Source of the DNA: Streptomyces odontomachi
GTDB taxonomy: Bacteria; Actinomycetota; Actinomycetes; Streptomycetales; Streptomycetaceae
Assembly: GCF_024435355.1 (NCBI RefSeq)
Contig: NZ_JAMJWG010000001.1
Coordinates: forward strand, 62,001 to 126,000
Direction: 5' to 3'
DNA: 64,000 nt
The notes beneath the pieces were generated by a model. That model was not told where the DNA came from. It did no database searches and worked only from the letters and a program-made list of their open reading frames with translations. Both the position numbers and the translations under genes were made by a program. Shown piece after piece: positions 56,629-64,000 of the stretch. Each line of letters starts with the position of its first letter. Position 1 is the first letter of the stretch.

Positions 56629-57385
56629 TCAGGAGAATGGGACGGCTGACCGCGCGCCGGCGTTGCCGGCGGTGGCCGACCGGGCCACCTTCCAGGCAGA
56701 ACTGGAAAAGCTGCGAGTGCGGGAGAAGGCGCACACCCGGGAAGGCGACGCGATCGCTGCGGCTCGACGGCGCCTGCCGATGGTCGAGGTGGCCGCCGAT
56801 CTCGAGCTGATCGGGCCCGACGGGTCGGTCACCCTGCTCGAAGCGTTCGAGGGACGCCGCCAGCTCATCGCCTACTACTTCATGTGGCACCACGGCCACC
56901 CCGCGGCCGAGCAGTGTGAAGGCTGCACGTGGGTCACCACCCAGGTCGAGGAGCTGTCCTACCTTCACTCGCGGGACATCACCTATGCGGTCTTCTGCCA
57001 GGGTCCCTACGAGGAGAGCCGTCGCTACCGTGACTTCATGGGCTGGGACGTGCCGTGGTACTCGGCAGTGCCCTCCCAGGACGCGCTCCTGGTCGGGCGC
57101 CATGTCGGCATGATGCACCTCGTGTGCTACCTGAGGGACGGTGACCGCATCTTCGAGACCTACTGGACGACCCTGCGTGGCGTAGAGGCCATGGACTACA
57201 GCTACGCGCTCATGGATCTCACTGTGTACGGACGTCAGGAGCTGTGGGAGGACTCGCCCTCCGGCTGGCCCCGCACTCAGGGCACGCCGGCCGATCACGT
57301 ACGCCTGCGGAGCGACGGGCGGCCCATCCCTCAGTGGTCACGACTCGAGGCCGGCCGCCGCGACGACCTCACACCGGGCCCCTGA
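56621..57385 (+). CDS. DUF899 thioredoxin-like protein
   Basis: 254 residues, ATG 56621. The family motifs are LEKLRVREKAHTREGDAIAA, ARRRLPMVEV, FEGRRQLIAYYFMWHHGHP, EQCEGCTWVTTQVEELSYLH and GWDVPWYSA, then HLVCYLRDGDRIFETYWTTL. The fold is thioredoxin-like, and CEGC is in the place of the CxxC active site, so redox activity is plausible although the family is uncharacterised. It is the third gene of the SRPBCC-ArsR operon and probably its effector. Confidence 0.88.
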   Translation: MTDQENGTADRAPALPAVADRATFQAELEKLRVREKAHTREGDAIAAARRRLPMVEVAADLELIGPDGSVTLLEAFEGRRQLIAYYFMWHHGHPAAEQCEGCTWVTTQVEELSYLHSRDITYAVFCQGPYEESRRYRDFMGWDVPWYSAVPSQDALLVGRHVGMMHLVCYLRDGDRIFETYWTTLRGVEAMDYSYALMDLTVYGRQELWEDSPSGWPRTQGTPADHVRLRSDGRPIPQWSRLEAGRRDDLTPGP

Positions 57386-58085
57386 CGCTCAAGCGGCCGC
57401 GCCGGGCCTGGTGGTCGACGGTGACCGTGCAGCCCGCGGCGATGGCATTGACCTGGCCGGGACCGAGCGAGACGTGCGCGGTCGGACGGCACCTGAAATG
57501 ATCACGCGGATCCGCATCGGGAGGACCAGGCGTCCGCCGGGGGCGAGCCGGTCGAGGATCTTCACGGGTCCGTCGCCGGCGCCGACGGCGCTGTGGCCAG
57601 GTGAGTCCGAGACCCTGACCGGCACGAGTCCGAGATCCTGACCGGCATGTACGACTCCGCCGATCTGCACGGCGCGACCCCGGTGGCCGGTGTCTCCGGC
57701 CGGGACGTTCCGAACGCGGACGTGGTGGCGGACTGAATCGTCCGGCGCGCAGTTCGCGGCGGCTGCGGGCGGGCCCACCAACCCCGTGGGGGGCGGGCGG
57801 CGGTGGCCGGGCCTGGCCTGCACCCCGGTCGTGACCGCGGTCGTTGGACATGCTCGCCGCGCCGGCCCCCACCGGCGTGATGAGGATTCCGTGGAGCGTG
57901 GAGGCCGTGCTGGCGGGACGTGCGAGAGGCCCGATTCCGCCACAGCGCGTGACTGATCGGTTTCGTACTGCGCTCCTGGGTGGCATATTCTATTTTGATA
58001 GTTTTTGTCCGCTCTTTGTCGCAGGCGCTGGGTCCTGCCTGGGGTCGTACACGCTCCGTCTCGGAGGAGGGAAGGAAGTGGTGCG
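57386..58085. other. Gap of 0.7 kb with decayed coding sequence
   Basis: No intact gene. A 23-bp unit (GAGTCCGAGACCCTGACCGG plus 3) is duplicated in tandem at 57603-57648 with two mismatches. The methyltransferase-like fragment is listed separately. AT-rich bases at 57985-58015 (TATTCTATTTTGATAGTTTT) mark the likely promoter of the glycosyltransferase operon. Confidence 0.5.
57510..57740 (-). pseudogene. Possible methyltransferase fragment
   Basis: The reverse strand has KILDRLAPGGRLVLPMRIR, like the motif IV region (LxPGGRLVVPLR) of protein-L-isoaspartate or FxLD-type methyltransferases, with loosely related sequence before it. No start and no SAM-binding motif I in frame. Taken as a relic; chance similarity is possible. 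Confidence 0.35.
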
Positions 58086-59678
58086 ATGACCGGGACCCAG
58101 CGCGTCACACCTGCTCCCCTTCAGCGGCGCGTCACCGCTGGCCGGTGGATCCGGGGAGGGGAGGCGTGGTGTGCGGTGGTGGGGGCCGTCTTCGCGGTGG
58201 CCCAGTGCGTGCTGGTGCGTCCGGACATGGGGCTCGGCTGGGACGAGACGGTGTACATCAGCCAGGTCAGCGCGCACGCCCCGGCGGCCTTCTTCAGCGC
58301 ACCGCGCGCCCGTGGTGTCTCCCTGCTGGTGGCACCGATCGTCTCGTGGTCGTCGTCCACACCCCTGCTCCGCATGTACCTCGCGGTGCTGTCCGGGCTG
58401 GGCCTGTTCCTGGCGTTGCGCGCCTGGCGCGGGGTCTTCCCGATGCGGGCGGTGGCGCTGGGTGGGGGACTGTTCGCCTCGCTGTGGGTGACGTTGTTCT
58501 ACGGCCCGCAGGCGATGCCCAACCTCTGGGTGGCGCTCGGCGCCCTCGCTGCGGTGGGGTGCTTCCTGCGGGCACAGTCCGACCGGAGCCGGTCCGGGGC
58601 GCTGTGGGGGGTCGCGGTGAGTGTGGCGCTGATGGCGCTGATGCGGCCGACGGACGCCGCATGGGTGAGCCTTCCGCTGCTTCTGGTGCTGCTCGCCGTG
58701 GACAGGTGGCGGTACCTACGGCTGCTGGCCGCGCTCGTTGGCGGACTGGCGGCCGGCGCGGCGGAATGGGTGATCGAAGCGTACGTCAGCTACGGCGGTC
58801 TGGCCCGCCGGCTGTCCGACGGCTCCCGTATCCAGGGCGGTCTGAGCTGGCACAACGCCACCGCTGACCAGTTGCGCAGCCTGGGCGGGCGTACCCTGTG
58901 CCGGCCATGCGCGGGGGCGATGCCGAGCGTGATCGTGACCCTGTGGTGGTTTGCGCTGCCCGTCTTCGCGGTGCTCGGTCTGCTGGTGGCCGTGCGGGCG
59001 CGGCGGGCCGCCGCCACCGTGCTGCCGTGCGCATGTGCCGTGGCCGTTGCGGTCCCGTACCTGTTCTTCGTCGGCTACGCCGCCCCCCGCTTCCTGCTGC
59101 CCGCCTATGCCCTGCTGTCCCTGCCGGCCGCCGGTGCGCTGGTCTTCCTGGTGACCGCGGAGGGAGGGCTTGGGCGGCCGCTCGTGGCGACCGCGGTGGT
59201 GGTCGGTCTGCTCGGGCATCTGGCCGTGCAGGCCGTGGTGCTGGAACGTCTGGTCGGTCGGGTGACGGAGGGACATCGGCGCTGGGCGCGCCTGGCGGCC
59301 GTACTGCACTACAACGGGGTACGGCCGCCCTGCGTGGTGACCGGCCATGCCCCCGAGGCGCCCTCGGTCCCGATCGCCTTCTATGCCGGGTGCGCTTCCG
59401 CCGACACCGGTGGGCACAACGTGAACACCACCCCGGCCGCCCTCGCGCGGACCGCACGTCGGACACCGGTCGCCGTCCTGACCGCCCACGGCGTGCGGGC
59501 GCCGTCCTACGCCCGCACCTGGCGGACGGTGCACCTGGACGGACAGGTGTACGCCCGCCTCGCTCCCACCGCCCAGGAACGCTCCATTCCGCCCGTGACC
59601 GACCCCGCCCCCGACCAGGGCCGGCCGGCTCCAGCACCCTCCCCCCGTGGGTGCCCACCGGTCGTTTCCCGGCGATGA
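58086..59678 (+). CDS. GT-C-type membrane glycosyltransferase
   Basis: 530 residues from ATG 58086 (GAAGGAAG upstream). About 11 membrane helices follow a cytoplasmic N-terminus. The first outer loop has MGLGWDETVYISQ, the acidic Asp-Glu motif of GT-C enzymes, which use polyprenyl-phosphate sugars as donors (GT39/GT83-like). The last 130 residues are an outer globular domain without helices (VVTGHAPEAPSVPIAFYAGC) and a Pro-rich end. It would add a sugar to a surface glycan or protein at the outer face. Its stop overlaps the GtrA gene start (ATGA), so donor supply and transfer are coupled. Confidence 0.85.
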   Translation: MTGTQRVTPAPLQRRVTAGRWIRGGEAWCAVVGAVFAVAQCVLVRPDMGLGWDETVYISQVSAHAPAAFFSAPRARGVSLLVAPIVSWSSSTPLLRMYLAVLSGLGLFLALRAWRGVFPMRAVALGGGLFASLWVTLFYGPQAMPNLWVALGALAAVGCFLRAQSDRSRSGALWGVAVSVALMALMRPTDAAWVSLPLLLVLLAVDRWRYLRLLAALVGGLAAGAAEWVIEAYVSYGGLARRLSDGSRIQGGLSWHNATADQLRSLGGRTLCRPCAGAMPSVIVTLWWFALPVFAVLGLLVAVRARRAAATVLPCACAVAVAVPYLFFVGYAAPRFLLPAYALLSLPAAGALVFLVTAEGGLGRPLVATAVVVGLLGHLAVQAVVLERLVGRVTEGHRRWARLAAVLHYNGVRPPCVVTGHAPEAPSVPIAFYAGCASADTGGHNVNTTPAALARTARRTPVAVLTAHGVRAPSYARTWRTVHLDGQVYARLAPTAQERSIPPVTDPAPDQGRPAPAPSPRGCPPVVSRR

Positions 59679-60139
59679 GAGGGACGGTTCGAGGAGGGAG
59701 AGGCGAAGGGGGCGGCCTGGGCGCGCTGGGGCGGGAGATCACCAAGTTCGGCGTGGTCGGTGGCCTGGGCCTGGTGGTGAACTTCGGAGTGTTCAACCTC
59801 TTCCGGTTGTGCACCCCGTTGTCCACGGTGCAGTGCGGTCTCGCCGGCACCGGCGTGGCGGTCGTCGTCAACTACCTGGGCTACCGCTACTTCACCTACC
59901 GCGACCGGGACAAGAGCGGCGTCGCCCGGGAGTTCTCGCTCTTCGTACTGTTCAGCGCCGCCAGTCTCACCATCGAGAACGGGGGTCTGTACGCCGCGCT
60001 GCACTGGTTCGGCTGGGACACCGCGCTCCAGGACAACCTGGTCAAGGCGCTCGGTATCGCCGTCGCCACCGTCTTCCGTTTCTGGTCGTACCGGACCTGG
60101 GTGTTCCGGCTGTCACCGCCGGCGGAGGAGCCGACCTGA
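59675..60139 (+). CDS. GtrA-family membrane protein
   Basis: 154 residues from ATG 59675. Four membrane helices with family motifs: REITKFGVVGGLGLVVNFGV in helix 1, AGTGVAVVVNYLGYRYFTYR in helix 2, FSLFVLFSAASLTIENGGLY in helix 3 and LGIAVATVFRFWSYRTWVF in helix 4. GtrA proteins are thought to flip polyprenyl-phosphate-linked sugars across the membrane for GT-C enzymes, the type encoded just upstream with overlapping stop and start. Confidence 0.93.
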   Translation: MRGTVRGGRGEGGGLGALGREITKFGVVGGLGLVVNFGVFNLFRLCTPLSTVQCGLAGTGVAVVVNYLGYRYFTYRDRDKSGVAREFSLFVLFSAASLTIENGGLYAALHWFGWDTALQDNLVKALGIAVATVFRFWSYRTWVFRLSPPAEEPT

Positions 60140-60179
60140 CCCCAGGCGGTGAGTGCCGTCCCCGCCTCGGCGGGCGCCG

Positions 60180-61349
60180 TCAGGGTGAGGACGGCGCGAG
60201 CACCACCAGGTAGGCGCCGTACACCACCGAGACCGCGGCCAGGGCACCCGTCAGCACCGCCCGGGTCCGTGGCCGGGCCCGCGCCAGCGCGCACGCCGGC
60301 GGGAGTAGCAGGGGAAACGCCGGGAGCAGGAAGCGTGGGCGCGAGGCGAAGTAGTTGGTGCCGCCGAACGCGATCGCAACCAGCACCACCGTATAGACCA
60401 GCAGGACGGGAGGTGGCCGATCGCGGACCAGGAGCAGCAGCCCGAGCAGTGCCGCTGCCAGCGTGACGGCCGCCCCGTACTGGAAGAGCTTCCCGCCGTG
60501 CAGGGCCAGCCGCCCCACGAAAGCGAACGTGTAGTGGCCGAAGTCGAAGCGTGACCCCCATGTCCGCTGGACCGTGAAGTATCCCAGGACGGACCCCGAC
60601 CGCAGCCCCGCCCAGAGCACGTAACCCAGCCATCCCAGGGGCGCGATCACGGGTGCCGCCCACACCCGCGGGCTTCGGCGGCACTGCGGACGGCGCCACA
60701 ACTCCACGCAGGCGGCGCAGGCGACCGCAACGGCGACCGCGATGCCGTTGGGACGCGTGAGCCCTGCGAGCAGCGCGAGACCGGCGGCCCAGACCCATCG
60801 TCGGGTGAGCGCCGCGTAGAGCGCCCATGCGGCGAGGGCGGTCAGTACGGACTCGCTGTAGGCCATGGTCCCCACGACGGCGTGCGGGAGCACTCCCCAG
60901 AGCACCACGAGCATCAGGCCGACCCGCCGGCCGTGGAGTCGCGCACCGATGGCATACATGCCGCAGCACGCGCCCCCGGCCGACACCCAGGCGACGAGGA
61001 GACCCGCGTTGACCATGCCGATCGGAAGGGCGGTCGTCACGGCCCGTTCGAGGCTCGGGTACAGCGGGAAGAAGGCCAGGTCGGTCTGGATCACGCCGCT
61101 CTTGTCCGGGAGCGTCATCACGCCGTAACCGCTGCGCGCCACCCGTTCGTACCAGAGCGCGTCCCAGTGCGCACCGAGCCGCGAGCGGGGGTGTCTGCCC
61201 ACCGACCAGGCGGCGGCCACCACCACGAGCAGGCAGGTCAGCCGTACCGCGGCGTAGACGCCCAGGGCCGGTGCCACCGAACCCAGCAGGCCGCGTACCC
61301 GGACGACCTTCCTGGTGCGTTCGAGGGTGGGCGTGGGACCTGCGGGCAC
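60180..61349 (-). CDS. GT-C/PIG-V-like membrane mannosyltransferase
   Basis: 389 residues from GTG 61349, chosen because GGAGG lies at the right spacing; the open frame extends further upstream without support. About 10 membrane helices. The first outer loop has HWDALWYERVARSGYG, a WD-x-x-WY motif of PIG-V/mannosyltransferase-type GT-C proteins; DLAFFPLYPSLERAV follows, as in this family. It would use a polyprenyl-phosphate mannose or similar donor. It faces the GtrA gene (convergent) and is divergent from the nucleotidyltransferase gene. Confidence 0.85.
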   Translation of the reverse strand: MPAGPTPTLERTRKVVRVRGLLGSVAPALGVYAAVRLTCLLVVVAAAWSVGRHPRSRLGAHWDALWYERVARSGYGVMTLPDKSGVIQTDLAFFPLYPSLERAVTTALPIGMVNAGLLVAWVSAGGACCGMYAIGARLHGRRVGLMLVVLWGVLPHAVVGTMAYSESVLTALAAWALYAALTRRWVWAAGLALLAGLTRPNGIAVAVAVACAACVELWRRPQCRRSPRVWAAPVIAPLGWLGYVLWAGLRSGSVLGYFTVQRTWGSRFDFGHYTFAFVGRLALHGGKLFQYGAAVTLAAALLGLLLLVRDRPPPVLLVYTVVLVAIAFGGTNYFASRPRFLLPAFPLLLPPACALARARPRTRAVLTGALAAVSVVYGAYLVVLAPSSP

Positions 61350-61579
61350 GGCGCACCTCCGAGACGGTGTGGCGATGGGCCCCCTGCGGGCGTGCCGGAG
61401 CTCGGCCCCTGTGCCTCGGTGCCAGTATGTGTTTTCGGCGGGCGACCGGCCATCCGGCGTCCAGCGGACACCGCGTTCGGGTGACGGTCCCGCAGAGCGG
61501 GCAGGGGAGCTGCGAGGATGCGGCAAAGAGCGCCCTGTCCGATGGGGGGACGTCCTCGGCACGCCAAGGAGCACGACAC

Positions 61580-62368
61580 ATGCCCGCAGCGTTGGCGCAG
61601 GCCCTCATCCTGGCCGGTGGCCGGGCCACCCGCCTGCGACCGTATAGCGACCACGCCCCCAAGGCCATGGTTCCGGTGGCCGGCGCCCCCATCATCTGCC
61701 ACCAGTTGCTCTGGCTCGCGGCCCACGGCGTGACATCGGTGACCGTCTCGTGCGGCTACCAGGCCGAGCGAATCTGCCAGTACGTGGAGGACGGCGCACG
61801 CTTCGGGATCGTGGTCCGGTACACGATCGAAGAGGAGCCGCTGGGGCGCGGCGGGGGCCTCAAGTTCGCAGCCCGGCAGCTGGCCGACCCCGACGCGCCG
61901 TTCCTCGTCCTCAACGGCGACGTGATCAGCACCTGCTCGCTCAGCGACCTGGCCGGGTACCACCGAGGGCATGGCGAACCGGCCACCGTCGCGCTCTCGC
62001 CGTACCGCTCGCAGTGGGGCGTCGCCGACCTGGACGACGCGAACCGCATCCGTGGCTTCGTCCAGTCCCCCGAACTTCCCTACTGGATCAATGCCGGAAT
62101 CTACGCGTTCGATCCCTCCGTGATCGATCTCCTCCCGGACCGGGGCGATCACGAGGACAGCACGTTTCCCGCACTGGCGCGGGAAGGCCACATGGTCGGC
62201 TACCGCATCTCCGGTTACTGGCGAGGAATCGACACCCCGAAGGATGTGCTGGAGGCGTCCAGAGAGTTGACGAAGGCTGGACGTGTCCCGGCCCCCGAAT
62301 TCCATGTTCCGGAACCCGAAGCCGTGGAAGCCGGCGGGGAAGAGGCACCGGACGGCACCGGAGCCTGA
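61580..62368 (+). CDS. Sugar nucleotidyltransferase
   Basis: 262 residues from ATG 61580, AAGGAG upstream. The nucleotide-binding loop is ALILAGGRATRLRPYSDHAP followed by KAMVPVAG (usual GxGTRLRPLT...PKPMVPV), with LVLNGDVIST as the metal-binding Asp motif and YWINAGIYAFDPSVIDLLPD plus GYWRGIDTPKDVLEA as the sugar site. It makes an NDP-sugar such as GDP-mannose or dTDP-glucose from the sugar-1-phosphate; the exact sugar cannot be read. The C-terminal left-handed helix of longer GDP-mannose enzymes is absent. It probably supplies the glycosyltransferases of the cluster. Confidence 0.87.
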   Translation: MPAALAQALILAGGRATRLRPYSDHAPKAMVPVAGAPIICHQLLWLAAHGVTSVTVSCGYQAERICQYVEDGARFGIVVRYTIEEEPLGRGGGLKFAARQLADPDAPFLVLNGDVISTCSLSDLAGYHRGHGEPATVALSPYRSQWGVADLDDANRIRGFVQSPELPYWINAGIYAFDPSVIDLLPDRGDHEDSTFPALAREGHMVGYRISGYWRGIDTPKDVLEASRELTKAGRVPAPEFHVPEPEAVEAGGEEAPDGTGA

Positions 62369-62384
62369 GGGACGGCAGGCCGAC

Positions 62385-62620
62385 CGTACCGGTGCTGCCC
62401 CAGGAGGCGGTGGACACCACGATCGGCCGCCGCTGACTGTGCTGCCTCTCGGTTGGATGAGGCGGAGGTGAAGCCGGAGGGAACGTAGTACTGCGCGCTG
62501 TAGTCCGCATGGCATTCCTGGGCGTAGAACCATCCGCCCGGCGCGGAGTTGCTGATGCTGATGTGCGCCCGCTTCGCACCGCACGACGGGCTGTACCGGA
62601 GCTCGACCAGTCAGGGCGGA
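62385..62620 (-). pseudogene. Fragment of DUF2690-like secreted protein
   Basis: The reverse strand reads VELRYSPSCGAKRAHISIS then GGWFYAQECHADYSA and QYYVPSGFTSASSNRE. VELRYSPxC is the core of DUF2690 in Streptomyces secreted proteins. A stop lies just upstream in frame and no start or signal peptide remains, so this is a remnant filling the gap between the nucleotidyltransferase and deacetylase genes. Confidence 0.5.
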
Positions 62621-62627
62621 TCTCTGC

Positions 62628-63362
62628 TCAGCCGGGCACGCCGTGGTCGCGAAGTGGTCCGACGCGCCAGCCTCGTGTGGTGCAGGTGTCCAGGATGCGG
62701 GGCAGGGCTGCCAGGGTGTTGCGCCAGGAACCGGGGGCGGAGGTGCAGTCGCTGTCGTGCAGCAGCACGGTGCCTCCGCCGGTGAGGTCGCGGGCGACGG
62801 TGTCGTGGACGGAGCGGGGGGTGGCCCGGCGGCGCCAGTCCTCACCCCACGCGGTCCACAGGACCGGCGTCAGATCGAGTCGACGGCAGGCGAGATGAGC
62901 GGCCGTCGTCAGCACGCCGTAGGGTGGCCGGAACAGCCTGGGGGGCTCGCCCGTGATCCCGGCCACGGCGTCACGAGCCCGTGCCAGGTCCTCGTGGGTG
63001 GCGCGGGGGCCACGCAGCAGCAGGGGCCGGTGGTGCCAGCCGTGGATGCCGATCTCGTGGCCGGCCGCGACCATCTCGCGCGCCACACCTGGTGCGCGCA
63101 CCAGCATGGAACCGAGCACGAAGAAGGTGGCGTGGACGCCGCGCGCGTCCAGGGCCTTCAGGAAGTGCGGAGTGGAGAGGCGGTCGGGCCCGTCGTCGAA
63201 GGTGAGGGCGACGTGGTCGGCGCGTCCCTGACCGGCCAGGCGGGGCATGACCCGGTTGCGCAGCGGACCGAACGTCGAGACGACGGGTGCCGCGTGCACG
63301 ATGAGCGACGCGGTCGCGAGAACGGGAGGCCCCAGAAGGCCGGCGCGCAGCATCGGTTTCAC
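62628..63362 (-). CDS. NodB-type polysaccharide deacetylase, membrane-anchored or secreted
   Basis: 244 residues from GTG 63362, which overlaps the stop of the upstream glycosyltransferase gene. An N-terminal hydrophobic segment (LLGPPVLATASLIVHAAPVV) should be a signal peptide or anchor. Catalytic motifs: ALTFDDGPD (motif 1, metal and base Asp), HEIGIHGWHHR (motif 2, His ligands), RLFRPPYGVL (motif 3) and LLHDSD (motif 5). It removes acetyl groups from N-acetylglucosamine in peptidoglycan or a surface glycan. The coupled glycosyltransferase suggests a common glycan product. Confidence 0.92.
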   Translation of the reverse strand: MKPMLRAGLLGPPVLATASLIVHAAPVVSTFGPLRNRVMPRLAGQGRADHVALTFDDGPDRLSTPHFLKALDARGVHATFFVLGSMLVRAPGVAREMVAAGHEIGIHGWHHRPLLLRGPRATHEDLARARDAVAGITGEPPRLFRPPYGVLTTAAHLACRRLDLTPVLWTAWGEDWRRRATPRSVHDTVARDLTGGGTVLLHDSDCTSAPGSWRNTLAALPRILDTCTTRGWRVGPLRDHGVPG

Positions 63363-64000
63363 AGACTCACCCTCGCGATGTGCGGTGGCACGTCGGCCGA
63401 CCGTTCGGAGCCCTCCGCGTGGCGGCTGCACTGGGCGCCGATCCCCGAGGAGAGAGCAGCCGCGCTGGCTGCCGCCGAGGAGATGACGTCGGTTGCGCCG
63501 GGCAGACGGGCGTGCAGGGCGAGACCGGCCTTGCGCTGTGCCCGGCCGCGTCGACCGTCGATGAGCTCGCCCAGCAGCAGGCCGAGGTCGCCTGGGTCCT
63601 GAACCCACACCGCCAGGCCCGCCTCGTCGAGGGCGGCCGCGTTGGTCTGCCCGTGGCCGGGTATGCACCGGTAGCTGGCCACGGGAAGTCCGCAGGCGAG
63701 CGCCTCCAGTGCGGTGAGGCCACCGGCGTTCTGCACGAGGACATCGCACGCGTGCATGAGGCCGGGCATGTCCGTGCACCAGCCGTGCACGTGTTCGATG
63801 CCGTCGGCGCGGAGCCGGTCGGTGAGGGACCGGTTGTGGCCACACACCACGACGGGCGTCGCGACACCGCTGTGCAGGATCTCGGTGGCTGCCTGCCGTA
63901 CCGGTCCGACTCCCCAGGAGCCGGCGACCAGCAGGGCCAGCGGCACCTGCTCGGGTAGCCCGAGCCGGACGCGCGCCGCGCGGCGTTCGGCAGGAGTGGC
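63359..64000 (-). CDS. GT28-like (MurG/MGDG-type) glycosyltransferase, N-terminus outside window
   Basis: The last 213 codons are visible and end at the stop at 63359. VPLALLVAGSWGVGPVRQAA, then PVVVCGHNRSLTDRL and the donor site VLVQNAGGLTALEALACGLP followed by IPGHGQTNAAALDEAGLAVW are the C-terminal domain of GT-B enzymes such as MurG and diacylglycerol glucosyltransferases. They transfer a sugar from UDP-sugars to a lipid acceptor at the inner membrane face. The C-terminal 45 residues are less conserved. The deacetylase gene start overlaps its stop. Confidence 0.88.
   Translation of the reverse strand, partial: ATPAERRAARVRLGLPEQVPLALLVAGSWGVGPVRQAATEILHSGVATPVVVCGHNRSLTDRLRADGIEHVHGWCTDMPGLMHACDVLVQNAGGLTALEALACGLPVASYRCIPGHGQTNAAALDEAGLAVWVQDPGDLGLLLGELIDGRRGRAQRKAGLALHARLPGATDVISSAAASAAALSSGIGAQCSRHAEGSERSADVPPHIARVSL

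Overview
The window is high-GC actinobacterial DNA, almost certainly Streptomyces. The codon use fits, and so do a secreted GH10/CBM13 xylanase closely resembling XlnA of S. lividans, RsbU/SpoIIE-type phosphatases, IS5-family elements of Streptomyces type, and GTG starts with GGAGG ribosome binding sites. No rRNA, tRNA or CRISPR array was seen. Much of the window reads as an accessory stress-tolerance region with insertion sequences and decayed genes at its left edge and between its blocks.

Left edge (1-4600): a partial IS5-family transposase, a pentapeptide-repeat membrane protein whose 5' end was cut off by a complete IS5-type element (2405-3301, CTAG target), then a graveyard of gene fragments including two opposed pieces of an integrase-type transposase, one carrying a 27-bp triplication. 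Next come a 1565-residue unrecognised protein (4600-9297) and a PfkB sugar kinase whose 3' end is fused tail-to-tail with a truncated lipoprotein gene at about 10,300.

Chaperone-redox block (11223-20274): eight coupled genes in one direction, dnaK, grpE, a CbpA-like dnaJ, a CbpM-like modulator, clpB, a thioredoxin with zinc ribbon, a UBP zinc-finger protein and a cyclic-nucleotide-binding/thioredoxin-reductase-like flavoprotein lacking the redox CxxC. It couples disaggregation to thiol redox chemistry and resembles in concept the transmissible heat-tolerance loci of Gram-negative bacteria. DUF2267, an MFS transporter, a small zinc-ribbon-like protein and a DUF1931 histone-fold protein follow.

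Signalling and transport block (24843-40532): an acetate-kinase-family enzyme, a membrane protein with a broken DUF2267 partner, an RsbU-like phosphatase, a PAS-GAF-PP2C-ATPase protein whose phosphatase domain has lost its metal-binding aspartates, a Tat-exported propeller/peptidoglycan-binding protein, the xylanase, a PucR-type regulator, a CPA-type Na+/H+ antiporter, an ArsB/NhaD-type transporter and a CBS-pair protein.

Envelope-stress block (41446-52714): a flotillin, a strong hairpin, a giant DUF3686-type MoxR-like AAA protein and a 66-residue membrane protein form an operon. Beside it lie terD, a BlaI-type repressor, an M56 membrane protease without sensor domain, and terB. Matching inverted repeats of BlaI-operator type lie upstream of terD and of terB, suggesting a protease-repressor switch for Ter proteins. 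This is the best candidate for an undescribed system. A second PAS-GAF-PP2C-ATPase protein (intact phosphatase) and an SRPBCC-ArsR-DUF899 operon follow.

Right edge (58086-64000): a cell-surface glycan cluster with two GT-C membrane glycosyltransferases, a GtrA flippase-like protein, a sugar nucleotidyltransferase, a NodB-type polysaccharide deacetylase and a GT28-like glycosyltransferase running off the window.
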